Below, piece by piece: positions 1 through 8,090 of a stretch of DNA of 64,000 bases. Within the stretch, counting starts at the first letter, position 1. Each line of letters starts with the position of its first letter. Under the pieces are notes generated by a model. It saw only the letters and a program-made list of their open reading frames with translations, was not told the DNA's origin and ran no database searches. This stretch comes from CAZEAN01 sp964510225 (GTDB taxonomy: Bacteria; Planctomycetota; Planctomycetia; Isosphaerales; Isosphaeraceae): assembly GCA_964510225.1 (NCBI GenBank), contig CAZEAN010000006.1:1-64000 (forward strand). Reading direction: 5' to 3'. The translations under genes and the position numbers were made by a program.

Positions 1-11
1 CGACGGTTCCG

Positions 12-266
12 GTGTCTCCATGCCCGATACCCCGGAGTTACAACGCACCTTCGGCAGCACTTGTTCGGGTTTCATTGTCCTTGACACTCCACGACCTTGG
101 TGAGAGGAGTGAAGGACCTGAGGCGGTTGCATACCTTCGCGACGCCATGGACGCTGCTGACAAGGCCCTCGAGATTGTCACACGCGACAGTTCTCCTCGA
201 GAATGGGCAATGGCTCAGAGGAATCGCAGTCTCGCACTCGTTTCCCTTGGTGGTCTTTGTCATTAG
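12..266 (+). pseudogene. Remnant of a TPR-repeat protein
   Basis: An open frame runs from near the window edge to a TAG at 264-266. Its second half (AADKALEIVTRDSSPREWA) matches the repeated pattern of bacterial TPR proteins in which each unit reads roughly 'A-L-E-V-x-T-R-E-x-x-P-x-x-W-A-x-x-Q-N-N-L'. Only about one and a half units are present. The first 25 residues are not TPR-like and there is no convincing start codon or ribosome-binding site, so this is probably the broken end of a larger gene. It lies in a patch with other relics (IS30 remnant, MITE-like element). A true short gene is less likely. Confidence 0.4.
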
Positions 267-387
267 AATATGGGAACGCGAACCCTTAAAAGGTCGCTCG
301 AAAGGTTTGCGTTGAGTGGCAGTCGTAGCCATTCTTCACCCACTTGAGAATACAGCGTATCGTCTCTTCCAGTTCGGGAGGCATTCC

Positions 388-1020
388 ATGAACCGTTTCA
401 TTCTGGCCGCGTTGGCTACTCTCCTGTTTGGTTCCAGTGTGGGTGAGGGTAAGGAGTTTCCGCTCCCCCCGCATCCACTCCAAGAAAGTCAGAAGGAGCT
501 GCTCAATACAGCACCAATTTCCGATGAGGACAACCTTGGAGACATTCCTCCTGCAACCCCAGCGGCTTCCCAGCCAGGTACTCAAGACTCAGAGATGAGT
601 AAGTTCAATGATTTCATTGGGGAGTGGTCTTTTGAAAATGAAAATGAAGATGGATCCTTCAAAGCTATAATTCGTTTTGAGTGGGTTTCGCCTGGTTTTA
701 TGCTTCGATTTGAGGGAAATACCTTTGCTGACGGTAAAATGCAAACAGCTGACGTAGTTTACTACTATCGGGAAGACGGGAAGGTGAAATGGTTTGGGAT
801 AGGTAAAGGTGGTGGTTGGGCATCAGGTGGCATCCGCTTTGGAGAAGAAGGAGGTCTCAAATTGTTAGGCTCGGGTGAACACCCATCGAAAGGGGTTATG
901 ACCGTTGACTTTGCCTATAGTGTAAATGGTGATGAACTGACAGGTAGTGGCGTTTTTACTAATGAGGCCGACGGGGAAATTGTATTTCCAGAACTAACAT
1001 TAACCAAGGTTGATGAATAA
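388..1020 (+). CDS. Small secreted protein of unknown function
   Basis: A 210-aa protein. The start is placed at ATG 388 because GGGAGG lies 6 bases upstream and the next residues (MNRFILAALATLLFGSSVGEG) form a textbook signal peptide; an upstream in-frame start would bury it. The mature part begins with a Pro-rich linker (about residues 25-70). About 135 residues follow that look all-beta, with alternating aromatic/hydrophobic strands and Gly turns (FIGEWSF, FEWVSPGFMLRFEG, GKVKWFGIGKGGGWASGG, ELTGSGVF), reminiscent of small lipocalin-like or DUF1579-type barrels. That resemblance is inferred from pattern only. Codon use and base composition are visibly more AT-rich than the EPS operon downstream. 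It is isolated, with no partner gene. Confidence 0.7.
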   Translation: MNRFILAALATLLFGSSVGEGKEFPLPPHPLQESQKELLNTAPISDEDNLGDIPPATPAASQPGTQDSEMSKFNDFIGEWSFENENEDGSFKAIIRFEWVSPGFMLRFEGNTFADGKMQTADVVYYYREDGKVKWFGIGKGGGWASGGIRFGEEGGLKLLGSGEHPSKGVMTVDFAYSVNGDELTGSGVFTNEADGEIVFPELTLTKVDE

Positions 1021-1196
1021 TATTTCCAAGTCGGGAGAAATCAACACCAGGGATGGCCGTCTCTCTCCCAGAGGCGGTCATCGCGTTAGGTTTGTAGGGT
1101 TCGCGTTCACAGCCTCGGCGTATTGTAAAACCAGCGCCCCCCTTTACTTTTCAGTTATGAGTGCGGCGAATAATGTGTATCAACCAACGGTGGCGA

Positions 1197-1264
1197 GCAG
1201 TTATCCACATCCTCCGAGAATGGGTAGCTTGCGTAACTCGTCGGAGGAGGTTGTGGGTAGCTGC
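1197..1264. repeat. Imperfect inverted repeat in a 306-bp gene-free stretch
   Basis: Positions 1021-1326 hold no convincing gene; the short open frame there lacks coding character. The only structure seen is an imperfect inverted repeat: left arm 1197-1217, right arm 1241-1264, sharing GCAG..TCCTCCGA with two substitutions and a 3-base insertion. It could be an intrinsic hairpin downstream of the secreted-protein gene or a decayed element end next to the IS30 remnant. There is no clear U-tract, so terminator function is doubtful. Confidence 0.3.
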
Positions 1265-1326
1265 CGGTGGGGCGGTCTTGCCCTTCGTGTCGGGGATTAA
1301 CGTATGGGGATTAATTTGAGCGACGT

Positions 1327-2044
1327 TTAGGCTGTGAGTTCGTCTTCGCCACCCAGTTCTTCGTCACCCAGTATAGTGTCTTGCAGTGTGGCTTTGTTTA
1401 GGGCAGATTCGTATATTGAACGAGCGCTCTTAAAGCCAAAGATTTTCATCGGGCGAGCGTTGAGCTTTCTTTCTGCTTCCTTGAGATGTTCATGCGTCAC
1501 CGAACCAAAGTCCGTCTTTTTAAGAAAATATTGCCGTAGTTCACCATTTGCTTGTTCTACAGCACCTCTCTCATAGGCCCCCGTCTCATAGGCACTGGAG
1601 GCGTGACAGTAGTAAACTTCCATTCCAAGAGTCTTAAGCCTGTGAAGCTCCCTTGTGCTAAACTCTGAGCCGTTATCAGAAGTAATGCTACGTCTCATGG
1701 CAGGAGGTAAAGAACGCAAAAAACGGCATCAAACGAGCTAGCACCGTTCCTGATTTCAAGTCCTCTATTAAGAAATATACTCGGTGCCGACTCTTGCGTT
1801 CGCGAAGTGTCAATACTGCTTTACTACCTCCCTTGCAGCTATGAACTGTATCGACCTCCCAATGGCCAAACTCTTCTCGATTGTCGCATTTCTCGCTACG
1901 TTCCGTGAGCAGTGTCTTTGCCGGTGCTCCTTCATTTAGCCTCCCACGAGGGTGGCACACTCGTTGGCGATAAGCCTTTCCTTGGTGCCAGAGCGATTCT
2001 ATTAACCATTTAAAGTCCGTCTTAGGGTCCAACCCGAATGGCAT
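1327..2044 (-). pseudogene. IS30-family transposase, truncated and frameshifted
   Basis: Two overlapping minus-strand frames together encode the catalytic half of an IS30-type DDE transposase. The upstream frame (1688-2044) carries the RGRLNEG region and first catalytic Asp (FGHWEVDTV). The downstream frame (1327-1719) carries the second Asp (SDNGSEF) and the Glu (ERGAVEQANGELRQYF), so the triad is intact. The frames join if one base is removed from the six-base homopolymer at 1718-1723, where reading continues as MPF-LRSLPP. About 130 N-terminal residues, including the helix-turn-helix, are missing: homology stops where the inverted-repeat element at 2025 begins. No ends or target duplication of the IS itself were identified. 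It is non-functional as it stands. The frameshift could be a mutation or a homopolymer sequencing error, but the 5' loss is real. Confidence 0.85.
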
Positions 2045-2233
2045 TAACTTAAGCGTAACGTATTACCGTCGAATGACTTAGCTCGAAGAAATCCAGCCGC
2101 AGCAAATCTCGCGCCGATCAAACTCGCCAGGCAATTTGGCTCGATTTGACGGCGGCTATCGAAGCGCTATGTTTTCTAAGTGGTTCTGTGAGAACAGGTT
2201 GCGCCTTAAGTTAATGCCATTCGGGTTGGACCC
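2025..2233. mobile_element. MITE-like element, 209 bp with 29-bp terminal inverted repeats
   Basis: Positions 2025-2053 and 2205-2233 are perfect reverse complements over 29 bases, beginning GGGTCCAACCCG at the outer edge. The match continues inward imperfectly for a further 7 or so bases. They enclose 151 bp with no coding capacity. The ends and size are typical of a non-autonomous miniature inverted-repeat element mobilised by an IS with the same termini. It abuts the truncated IS30 gene and is the apparent break point of that gene. No flanking target duplication was found, so the insertion is old or rearranged. An alternative is two facing solo IS ends left by deletion of a larger element. 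Confidence 0.6.
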
Positions 2234-2304
2234 AACTTATTACAAGTTGCCACCTGGAAGGTGGGGTTTCTTGATCCCATGAATGGACAAGAATCAATCA
2301 TTTA

Positions 2305-3513
2305 TCAAAGATAACCGAGTCCACTGAGGCGATTTCGGATGATCTCCTCATCGCTGATCGTCGGTGTTGATCCATCGTCGTTGTTGGTGGATCGGCTCAA
2401 GAGTGATTGGCCTTGGAGCGAGTTGGGGATTGGGATCTTAACGAGATCGAGAAGGGTTGGGGGGAGGTCGAGAAGACGGACGCCCTCAAGCTGACCTTGG
2501 ATTGGGAGGCCATCGGCGGCAAGGATGAATCCACCGGGGCCTGGAATGTCGGGGTCGTTACCGTGAGGGGTCGGGTCGTTCGGAACCAGCAATTGGTGAT
2601 CCCCGATTTGATCGAGGACCGACCAAGAAAGAGCGCCAAACTGGACGATCAAGTCGGGCGCAACACCAGTGATCGACTGATAGCATTCTTCAGGTTTGAA
2701 AACCTCGGTCGTGGTTGAACCATTGAGTTCGAGGGCTTCGATCTTGGCCTTGAGTTCGTCACGGAGGGTACTCGCTTCTGACTCAGGAACGATCCCCGCT
2801 GGCTCGCGGCCTTCGACGTTCAAGAAGATCAATCCAGCAGGTCCGCCTACAGACCAAGCCTTGGTCTGTGCCCAATCGATCACGACCTCTTCGAGTGAGG
2901 TATTGACTGTTGGCTTTGAACGGACAGCGAGATAGCCTTCGTGGACCAACCAATCGTTCAAGGCAACACCACCAAGCCTTCCCTGGGATCCACCAAGGCT
3001 CAAGACCAAGACTGCAGTTTCATCATCAATCAAGCCGAGAAGCTGACCGACTTCATGGTCAATCTTTTGGTAGTATTCTTCGTCGGGAATAGTTAAGTCA
3101 GGGCGATTGATCAACACAACGAGGTGGTGTGGGTCGGTTTCGAGGTTCTTCTGGGCTGCTTGGAAGAGGGGTCTGTGATCGGTTCGATTGTAAGGGAATC
3201 CCAACACCGAGACCCGACCGGAGTCCCCTTGAATGAGGTCGGAGATTGTTGGGGAGCGGAGGGCAGTTGGTTGGACCGGAGTTGCACTGGTTGTGCTGTG
3301 GTTGGTTCGGTTCCGAAGACCATAGATTCCGATCGAGCCCGGGTCTCGTCCTGTAAGGAAGGAGAGCCAGGAGGGAATCGGTGTCGCGGGGATCACGGGA
3401 TCGATCGTACCGAAGCAGCCAAGGTCCATTAAGCGTCGGAGATTCTGGAATGACTCGTCTTCGAGGAGTTGCTTCGACGGGATTGCCTCGAAGCCGAGGA
3501 CCAAGAGTTTCAT
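2305..3513 (-). CDS. Degenerate alkaline-phosphatase-superfamily protein, probable pseudoenzyme
   Basis: A 402-aa protein of the alkaline phosphatase/nucleotide pyrophosphatase superfamily, in the subgroup with the 'x-x-T-x-P-x-W-x-x-x-x-T-G-x-D-P-G-x-x-G-x-Y-G-x-R-N-R' stretch (here PATPIPSWLSFLTGRDPGSI, then GIYGLRNR). The metal-binding residues are gone. The N-terminal LGLD is LGFE. The usual central D-R-x-H-H block is deleted between VVLINRPD and EEYYQKIDHEVG. The later S-D-H-G motif reads SLGGSQG, while the flanking NDWLVHEGYL is conserved. The remaining fold markers (GVAPDLIVQFG, LLDLPPTLLDL) are present. The start overlaps the stop of the upstream phosphatase by one base (TGATG), so the two are translationally coupled. 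It is probably a non-catalytic regulator or scaffold for its neighbour. Recent decay is less likely, since the frame is fully open. Confidence 0.8.
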   Translation of the reverse strand: MKLLVLGFEAIPSKQLLEDESFQNLRRLMDLGCFGTIDPVIPATPIPSWLSFLTGRDPGSIGIYGLRNRTNHSTTSATPVQPTALRSPTISDLIQGDSGRVSVLGFPYNRTDHRPLFQAAQKNLETDPHHLVVLINRPDLTIPDEEYYQKIDHEVGQLLGLIDDETAVLVLSLGGSQGRLGGVALNDWLVHEGYLAVRSKPTVNTSLEEVVIDWAQTKAWSVGGPAGLIFLNVEGREPAGIVPESEASTLRDELKAKIEALELNGSTTTEVFKPEECYQSITGVAPDLIVQFGALSWSVLDQIGDHQLLVPNDPTPHGNDPDIPGPGGFILAADGLPIQGQLEGVRLLDLPPTLLDLVKIPIPNSLQGQSLLSRSTNNDDGSTPTISDEEIIRNRLSGLGYL

Positions 3514-5375
3514 CAGAGGATACTCTTTCCTTCCAACTCTGTCGGTGCTGGAACTCCGAGGGCTTCAAGGATCGTTGGAGCCATGTCGAGGAGTCGAGGA
3601 GCGTCGTTATTTACCTGCTGGTTCACAAAGAGGACACCAGGGACCAGTTCCGGAGCGACAATGTGATCGCCAGACCACTTCCGGGTGTTGGGTTCGAGAT
3701 CATCGGCCTCAACACCACCCATCGACGAGGTCCAGGAGATCCGATAGCCGGCCCCGAAATCGATCAAGACATCGGGCGCTTCGTCGAGATAAAGACCGGA
3801 ATAAGCTTCCTCTCGAGGTAATGCGCGCTGAATTGCAACGTTACTGTTCCGAGGGTCCTGGAAGCCACTTAGAGCTTGGGCGATTTGCTGTCGGAGTCCG
3901 GGGGCGTCTTCTGGTTTCACGGTACCTTCCGCTTCACGTCCTTGAAGGTTCAGGTAGAGTCCGGAGAGCCCGAGGCCATAAGCTTTGGTCTTGGACCAGT
4001 CGACCGCTTTTAATAAGTCACCTGACTCCGGTCCCGGCTTCATCCCTGTTTTAAGTTGAAGGAGTCCGGCTCGGTGGAGCCAGCCATTGAGGTTGAAACC
4101 GTACTGGAATGAGCCAAAACCATGGTCACTCAACACAAGTAGGAGAGTCTGATCGTCAACGTGCTCACGGACTCTCCCCACAATTGCATCAGCCTTAATG
4201 TATTGGTCGTGAATGACCCCGGCATACCGTTGGTCCACCGGCTCTCCGAAGTTTGACGGATGGTCTGGTTCCCCGAACCGCCAGAAGAGGTGCTGGACTC
4301 GATCGGTGGTGTCGAAGAGGCAGTACAGGAAGCCATCCTTCAAGCGTTTCAATTCGCGGTGAAGCATCGCCTCGCGTTCGCGCCAAGCATCATCACACTG
4401 CGCCAAGAAAGCGTCTTCGGTAAGCCGCTCATTCATTAAGCCGTTGTGATCTTCGACCATTCCGGTGGTATGGAAGAAGCCGATCTCGTCGGTAAGCTCG
4501 AAGCCATATTCGGTCGGATGGGCGATCGGAAACAACGGAGCAAAGGGGTCGAAGTTGACTGGTGAGGCGTAGAATTCCAACTCAGGCTCGACCCGGATCA
4601 AGTGGAACCGGAGAAGCCCTCGGGGTTGGACAGCAAAGCCAACTTTGAACTTAACCTGAAGCCAGTCGCTCCACTCCCCTTCGGCCACCGAAAGTTCTCG
4701 AGGGGTCCCAGAGGACCGGATGATGATCCGACGTCCTGGTCGGTCAACCTCGACCTTGAGTCCGAACGTTACGTCGGACTGATCCTTCGGCGATCGAGGG
4801 CCGATGACGTGGGTCTTGATCGACGTTCCAGCTTCAATTGGTCGTTCGAGCGGGACAATGGTTTCACTTTCGCCCGGATTAACGCCGGATCGTGTGGTGT
4901 AGAAGGTGGAGACGCCAAGGCTTCCACGGAGGTCCGGCACGCCCATCCCTGAGAGGATCCGACCTCGGATCTTTTCGGGAGGGAAGTCGCAGGGGTGTCG
5001 GATCACAACCGAAGGGACTCCGGCGCGGTCGAGATGCTCCCAGACGGCGGGGGCACGTCGGAGATTCACTGCCTTTGGAGCGCTGAAGACATTCTTCTGT
5101 TCGAACCGGTTCAAGCCGAGATCGGGGAGATAGGTTGTTGGGTCTCTTCGGAGGAAATCGAAGATCCCGTGCCCACCAGGATTGAGCCCGGTTCCGAAGG
5201 TTGACCAGGCGACCGGAGTCTGTGCCGGTCGGGTCGTCGCGATCGTCCGATAACTTCCCGAGGCGGCGATCGCCTGGAGGTTCGGCAATCGACCGGCTTC
5301 GATCAAGTCTCCAGTGATCTGGGGATCAAGGCCATCGAGGCCAATAACGATCACACGATCAAACCGTTCGGGCAT
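3513..5375 (-). CDS. Alkaline phosphatase family protein (phosphodiesterase/nucleotide pyrophosphatase fold)
   Basis: A 620-aa enzyme with an intact superfamily metal and nucleophile pattern: VIVIGLDGLDP at residues 8-18 (metal Asp), PAQTPVAWSTFGTG near residue 50 (nucleophile Thr), DTTDRVQHLFWRF about residue 355 (Asp/His ligands), LSDHGFG about residue 415 and SGDH near 570. The C-terminal LLDMAPTILEALGVPAP block is a family signature. The family hydrolyses or transfers phosphate, phosphodiester or sulfate groups; the substrate here is unknown. As part of an EPS operon it may add or remove a phospho-substituent on the glycan or its lipid carrier (inference). No signal peptide is obvious. 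It lies 23 bp downstream of the 72-aa membrane protein gene and overlaps the degenerate paralogue by one base. Confidence 0.9.
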   Translation of the reverse strand: MPERFDRVIVIGLDGLDPQITGDLIEAGRLPNLQAIAASGSYRTIATTRPAQTPVAWSTFGTGLNPGGHGIFDFLRRDPTTYLPDLGLNRFEQKNVFSAPKAVNLRRAPAVWEHLDRAGVPSVVIRHPCDFPPEKIRGRILSGMGVPDLRGSLGVSTFYTTRSGVNPGESETIVPLERPIEAGTSIKTHVIGPRSPKDQSDVTFGLKVEVDRPGRRIIIRSSGTPRELSVAEGEWSDWLQVKFKVGFAVQPRGLLRFHLIRVEPELEFYASPVNFDPFAPLFPIAHPTEYGFELTDEIGFFHTTGMVEDHNGLMNERLTEDAFLAQCDDAWREREAMLHRELKRLKDGFLYCLFDTTDRVQHLFWRFGEPDHPSNFGEPVDQRYAGVIHDQYIKADAIVGRVREHVDDQTLLLVLSDHGFGSFQYGFNLNGWLHRAGLLQLKTGMKPGPESGDLLKAVDWSKTKAYGLGLSGLYLNLQGREAEGTVKPEDAPGLRQQIAQALSGFQDPRNSNVAIQRALPREEAYSGLYLDEAPDVLIDFGAGYRISWTSSMGGVEADDLEPNTRKWSGDHIVAPELVPGVLFVNQQVNNDAPRLLDMAPTILEALGVPAPTELEGKSIL

Positions 5376-5398
5376 TGGCGTTTGATCTCAGCCTTCGA

Positions 5399-5617
5399 TC
5401 AATCCGTCGGAGTTTCGACCGGCGGTTCGGGCTTTGTTGTTGAAGCGGCGACTGGTTTGCGATGATCTGATCCTGTGATCACCCGGGTGACTTTCTTAAC
5501 GGCAAAGATAATCCGACGGCCGAACATCAAGACAGCCCCACCGACCGCTGCAGCAACGGAAGCCAAGGGCATCAAAACTTCGGGACCGATATAGGCAAAA
5601 AGAAGATTCTGCATCAC
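5399..5617 (-). CDS. Small membrane protein
   Basis: A 72-aa protein with one hydrophobic helix (about residues 7-31, then FGRRIIFAVKKV), and a Lys/Pro/Thr-rich tail. It has two adjacent possible ATGs (5617 and 5614); GGAG and GAGAG lie 4-11 bases upstream on the minus strand. It sits between the polymerase/ligase gene and the phosphatase gene in the same orientation, with gaps of 160 and 23 bp, so it is likely co-transcribed. I do not recognise a named family. The positively charged stretch after the helix suggests an N-out/C-in topology. It may help anchor or recruit the cytoplasmic phosphatase pair (inference). Confidence 0.75.
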   Translation of the reverse strand: MMQNLLFAYIGPEVLMPLASVAAAVGGAVLMFGRRIIFAVKKVTRVITGSDHRKPVAASTTKPEPPVETPTD

Positions 5618-5777
5618 GCTCTCGACTCCATCGCGATGGAACCTGTGCTGGAGACCGACGCTCCATCATCTTGATCGAGTTGTTTCAATCCATGTTTGAC
5701 CTTAAACTTCGACCCTTATCGTAATCGGATAATTCGTTTCTGGGCAAGTCTTGGCTGCAATTTACTTGTTGATCGGA

Positions 5778-8090
5778 TCAATACGCATTCGATTGATTGA
5801 GCGTGTTGATTGTCCGAACAGCTTCTTCGCGGAGCTGCAAGAGAGATGGTGTTGGGGAAGCTCCGGCAGCGAGCCGTGAGTCGAGTTGAATCAGGACGTT
5901 GCGCGTTGCTTCGACATCACCGATTTGGGAATAGGCGAGTGCGGCGAGGACATCATCGTACTCGGCTCCGTCCCCTGGAAGCATTCTGGAGCGTTGCAAC
6001 GCGGAGAGGGTTGCTTCGGGCTCACCGAGTCGGTAGTAAGCAGCCGCGAGAGTATTCCAGTACGCTTTCCGATTGGGGTCGAGTTTGGTTGCTTGCTCAG
6101 CGAGGGCGGCGGCTTTCCGAGGCTCGAAGGAAGAATCACTGTGTTGGCTGATCATCAGCCAGGCGAGATTGTTCAAGGCATCGGCATGCATTGCGATGAG
6201 TTCGGGATCGTCGGGGGCATTCTCGAGAAGTCGCTCGCGGAGTTCGAGTGATCGGCTCCAAGCGTCGATGGCCATCGAGAGGGCACCCCGAGAACTAAAA
6301 TCACGGGCGCTTCGTTCATAGTTCTTGGCAAGCTTGCTCAAAAGCATCATATCTTTTGGAGCCTGTTTCAATTTGAGTTCGAAGATATTCATTGCTTGGT
6401 GTCGAGCAGTCTCAGCTTCACCAGATCGTCCCGTGGCCTTGAGGAGTTCGGCGAGGCAGATCCAGGCGTCTGCGGCATTCAAGCGTTTCGAAGGGCCGGC
6501 AGCAGAACGAACCGAGACCAAGCGTCGGCAGAGTCCTTCTGCTTCGTTAACACGACCTGCCTCGAAGAGGGATCGGACTTCGGAGAGATCACGGTCGGTT
6601 GCAGTCAGGGTTTCCAGTTCTCGTCCGCTCGCGACGCTCACACTGAGCAATTGCCCAGGGACTCCTCTCAGGCTCAATCCTCCGAAACCACCCATGATGA
6701 TCAGGTAGAGGGGGTTCGGGGTCGCTGCATTTAAGACGCTATCAATCGAATATAAGGCGAGTCCGACCATCAATGCCGCCGAGGGGGCAACCCGAGGTTC
6801 AGACCATCGACGGACAGGGTAGCGACGACTCGCGACGACCTGCGGGAAGCAGATCAACCCGTAGAGCATGAAGAGGCCAAACAGACCGTTTTTGCCCAAG
6901 GGAATAATCCAGAGCCCGTCGACAATAATCCCCTCCAGCAAGCTTCCTTCCTCACTGAACTTTCCTGAGTAAGATCCGACACCAAAAATCGGCCGCTTCA
7001 ATGCTCGATCTCGGAGCTTGTTTTCGTTGGCAAAGCGGAACCGGAGCGATTTTTCGCGGGCGGAACCGAAGAGTTGGCCCGCGACGAATCCGACGGTCCG
7101 ACCATCCATCAACCCGGTACTCCGGCCGACAATGTAGACCGGTGTCACCGCGATCAGGAGCCAAGCGATCAATTGCGGGCGGGTTCTTCGCGCAAAGAGG
7201 TATCCAACAAGCAGACCTGCAAATTTCAAGGAGTTCCGGATGCCAACTAATCCCATGAGCGCAGGGATCGGAAGAAGTGGAGTCCATTCAATCCATCGGC
7301 CGACCCGTTCTTGACCAACTGCAGTCCCGATGTAATAGGTCGCTGCGACCAACAAGGCTAAGGCTCCCGTCTGGTGGCAGAGGATCGCCTGGCCGTAGCA
7401 GAGGATTACGCAGAGACCAATGGGGAGGCCAAGGATTTTATCTACCGACCTTGTGCACCAGAGCCAGAAGGCGACCGAGGCCGTGATCGTCGCCCACATG
7501 CCGAGTTCAAGCTGGTGCATTGCGAAGACCTTGGCACCGGGCAAGCCCCACTTGGGTTGAGAGAGCTCGATCGGGAGTCCGTAAACCACGTTAGCCAAAG
7601 CTCGATTGGTCACTAACTCAATGATCACCATCGGTAACGTGAAAAGCCCGATTGCAACAGCACCAATGGCGAGGTCGCGCATCCTACCCAGCTCGGTGAA
7701 ATAGAGCCTCCCGAAAAAGTACGGGATTCCCCAGAGGATTACGCTGTCGCTGACCTCTGAGATCAGGTTCTTGACCGGGAGACCACTGAGGAGGATGGAG
7801 GGGATCGGACAGAGACACCAACCGAGCGCGAATAGGTCCACGAACCGAAATCTGAGCTGAGAGATCCGATTGAGGTCAAATAAAAGGAGGCCCAACAACG
7901 CACCGATATCGGCAGCAGAGAACTTGGTGTACTCGGGGAGTCCTTGAAATGCGATCGCGGCGCGGTGGGGTAGTAGCAACCAAGCCCCCCCGAAGATTAC
8001 GATGACGGCCCATCGTTTTGGAAGCAACGCAAAGGAAACGATTGAGACGACAGGCCAACCGATTAGTGCTGCGTAGGCAATACTATTCAT
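5778..8090 (-). CDS. O-antigen ligase/polymerase-like membrane protein with C-terminal TPR domain
   Basis: A 770-aa protein. Residues about 1-460 contain a dozen or so hydrophobic segments with the layout of the Wzy/WaaL ligase-polymerase group, including a long loop near residues 330-385 (ALKRPIFGVGSYSGKFSEEG) typical of the periplasmic loop before the last helices; GVGSYS resembles the 'G-x-G-x-G' part of that loop. Residues about 500-760 are helical repeats of TPR type (LAELLKATGRSGEAETARHQ, NTLAAAYYRLGEPEATLSAL). The likely role is polymerisation of EPS repeat units or their transfer to an acceptor at the outer face of the inner membrane; ligase versus polymerase cannot be decided here. 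The start codon overlaps the stop of the upstream GT4 gene (ATGA). The TPR fusion is unusual for classical WaaL/Wzy. Confidence 0.88.
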   Translation of the reverse strand: MNSIAYAALIGWPVVSIVSFALLPKRWAVIVIFGGAWLLLPHRAAIAFQGLPEYTKFSAADIGALLGLLLFDLNRISQLRFRFVDLFALGWCLCPIPSILLSGLPVKNLISEVSDSVILWGIPYFFGRLYFTELGRMRDLAIGAVAIGLFTLPMVIIELVTNRALANVVYGLPIELSQPKWGLPGAKVFAMHQLELGMWATITASVAFWLWCTRSVDKILGLPIGLCVILCYGQAILCHQTGALALLVAATYYIGTAVGQERVGRWIEWTPLLPIPALMGLVGIRNSLKFAGLLVGYLFARRTRPQLIAWLLIAVTPVYIVGRSTGLMDGRTVGFVAGQLFGSAREKSLRFRFANENKLRDRALKRPIFGVGSYSGKFSEEGSLLEGIIVDGLWIIPLGKNGLFGLFMLYGLICFPQVVASRRYPVRRWSEPRVAPSAALMVGLALYSIDSVLNAATPNPLYLIIMGGFGGLSLRGVPGQLLSVSVASGRELETLTATDRDLSEVRSLFEAGRVNEAEGLCRRLVSVRSAAGPSKRLNAADAWICLAELLKATGRSGEAETARHQAMNIFELKLKQAPKDMMLLSKLAKNYERSARDFSSRGALSMAIDAWSRSLELRERLLENAPDDPELIAMHADALNNLAWLMISQHSDSSFEPRKAAALAEQATKLDPNRKAYWNTLAAAYYRLGEPEATLSALQRSRMLPGDGAEYDDVLAALAYSQIGDVEATRNVLIQLDSRLAAGASPTPSLLQLREEAVRTINTLNQSNAY

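Noticed and set aside
1010..1300. 96-codon open frame after the small secreted protein
   Set aside because: No ribosome-binding site, atypical composition and an inverted repeat within it; treated as non-coding.
2250..2264. 6-bp hairpin as terminator of the degenerate phosphatase gene
   Set aside because: The stem is short and has no U-tract on the minus strand; evidence is too weak to annotate.
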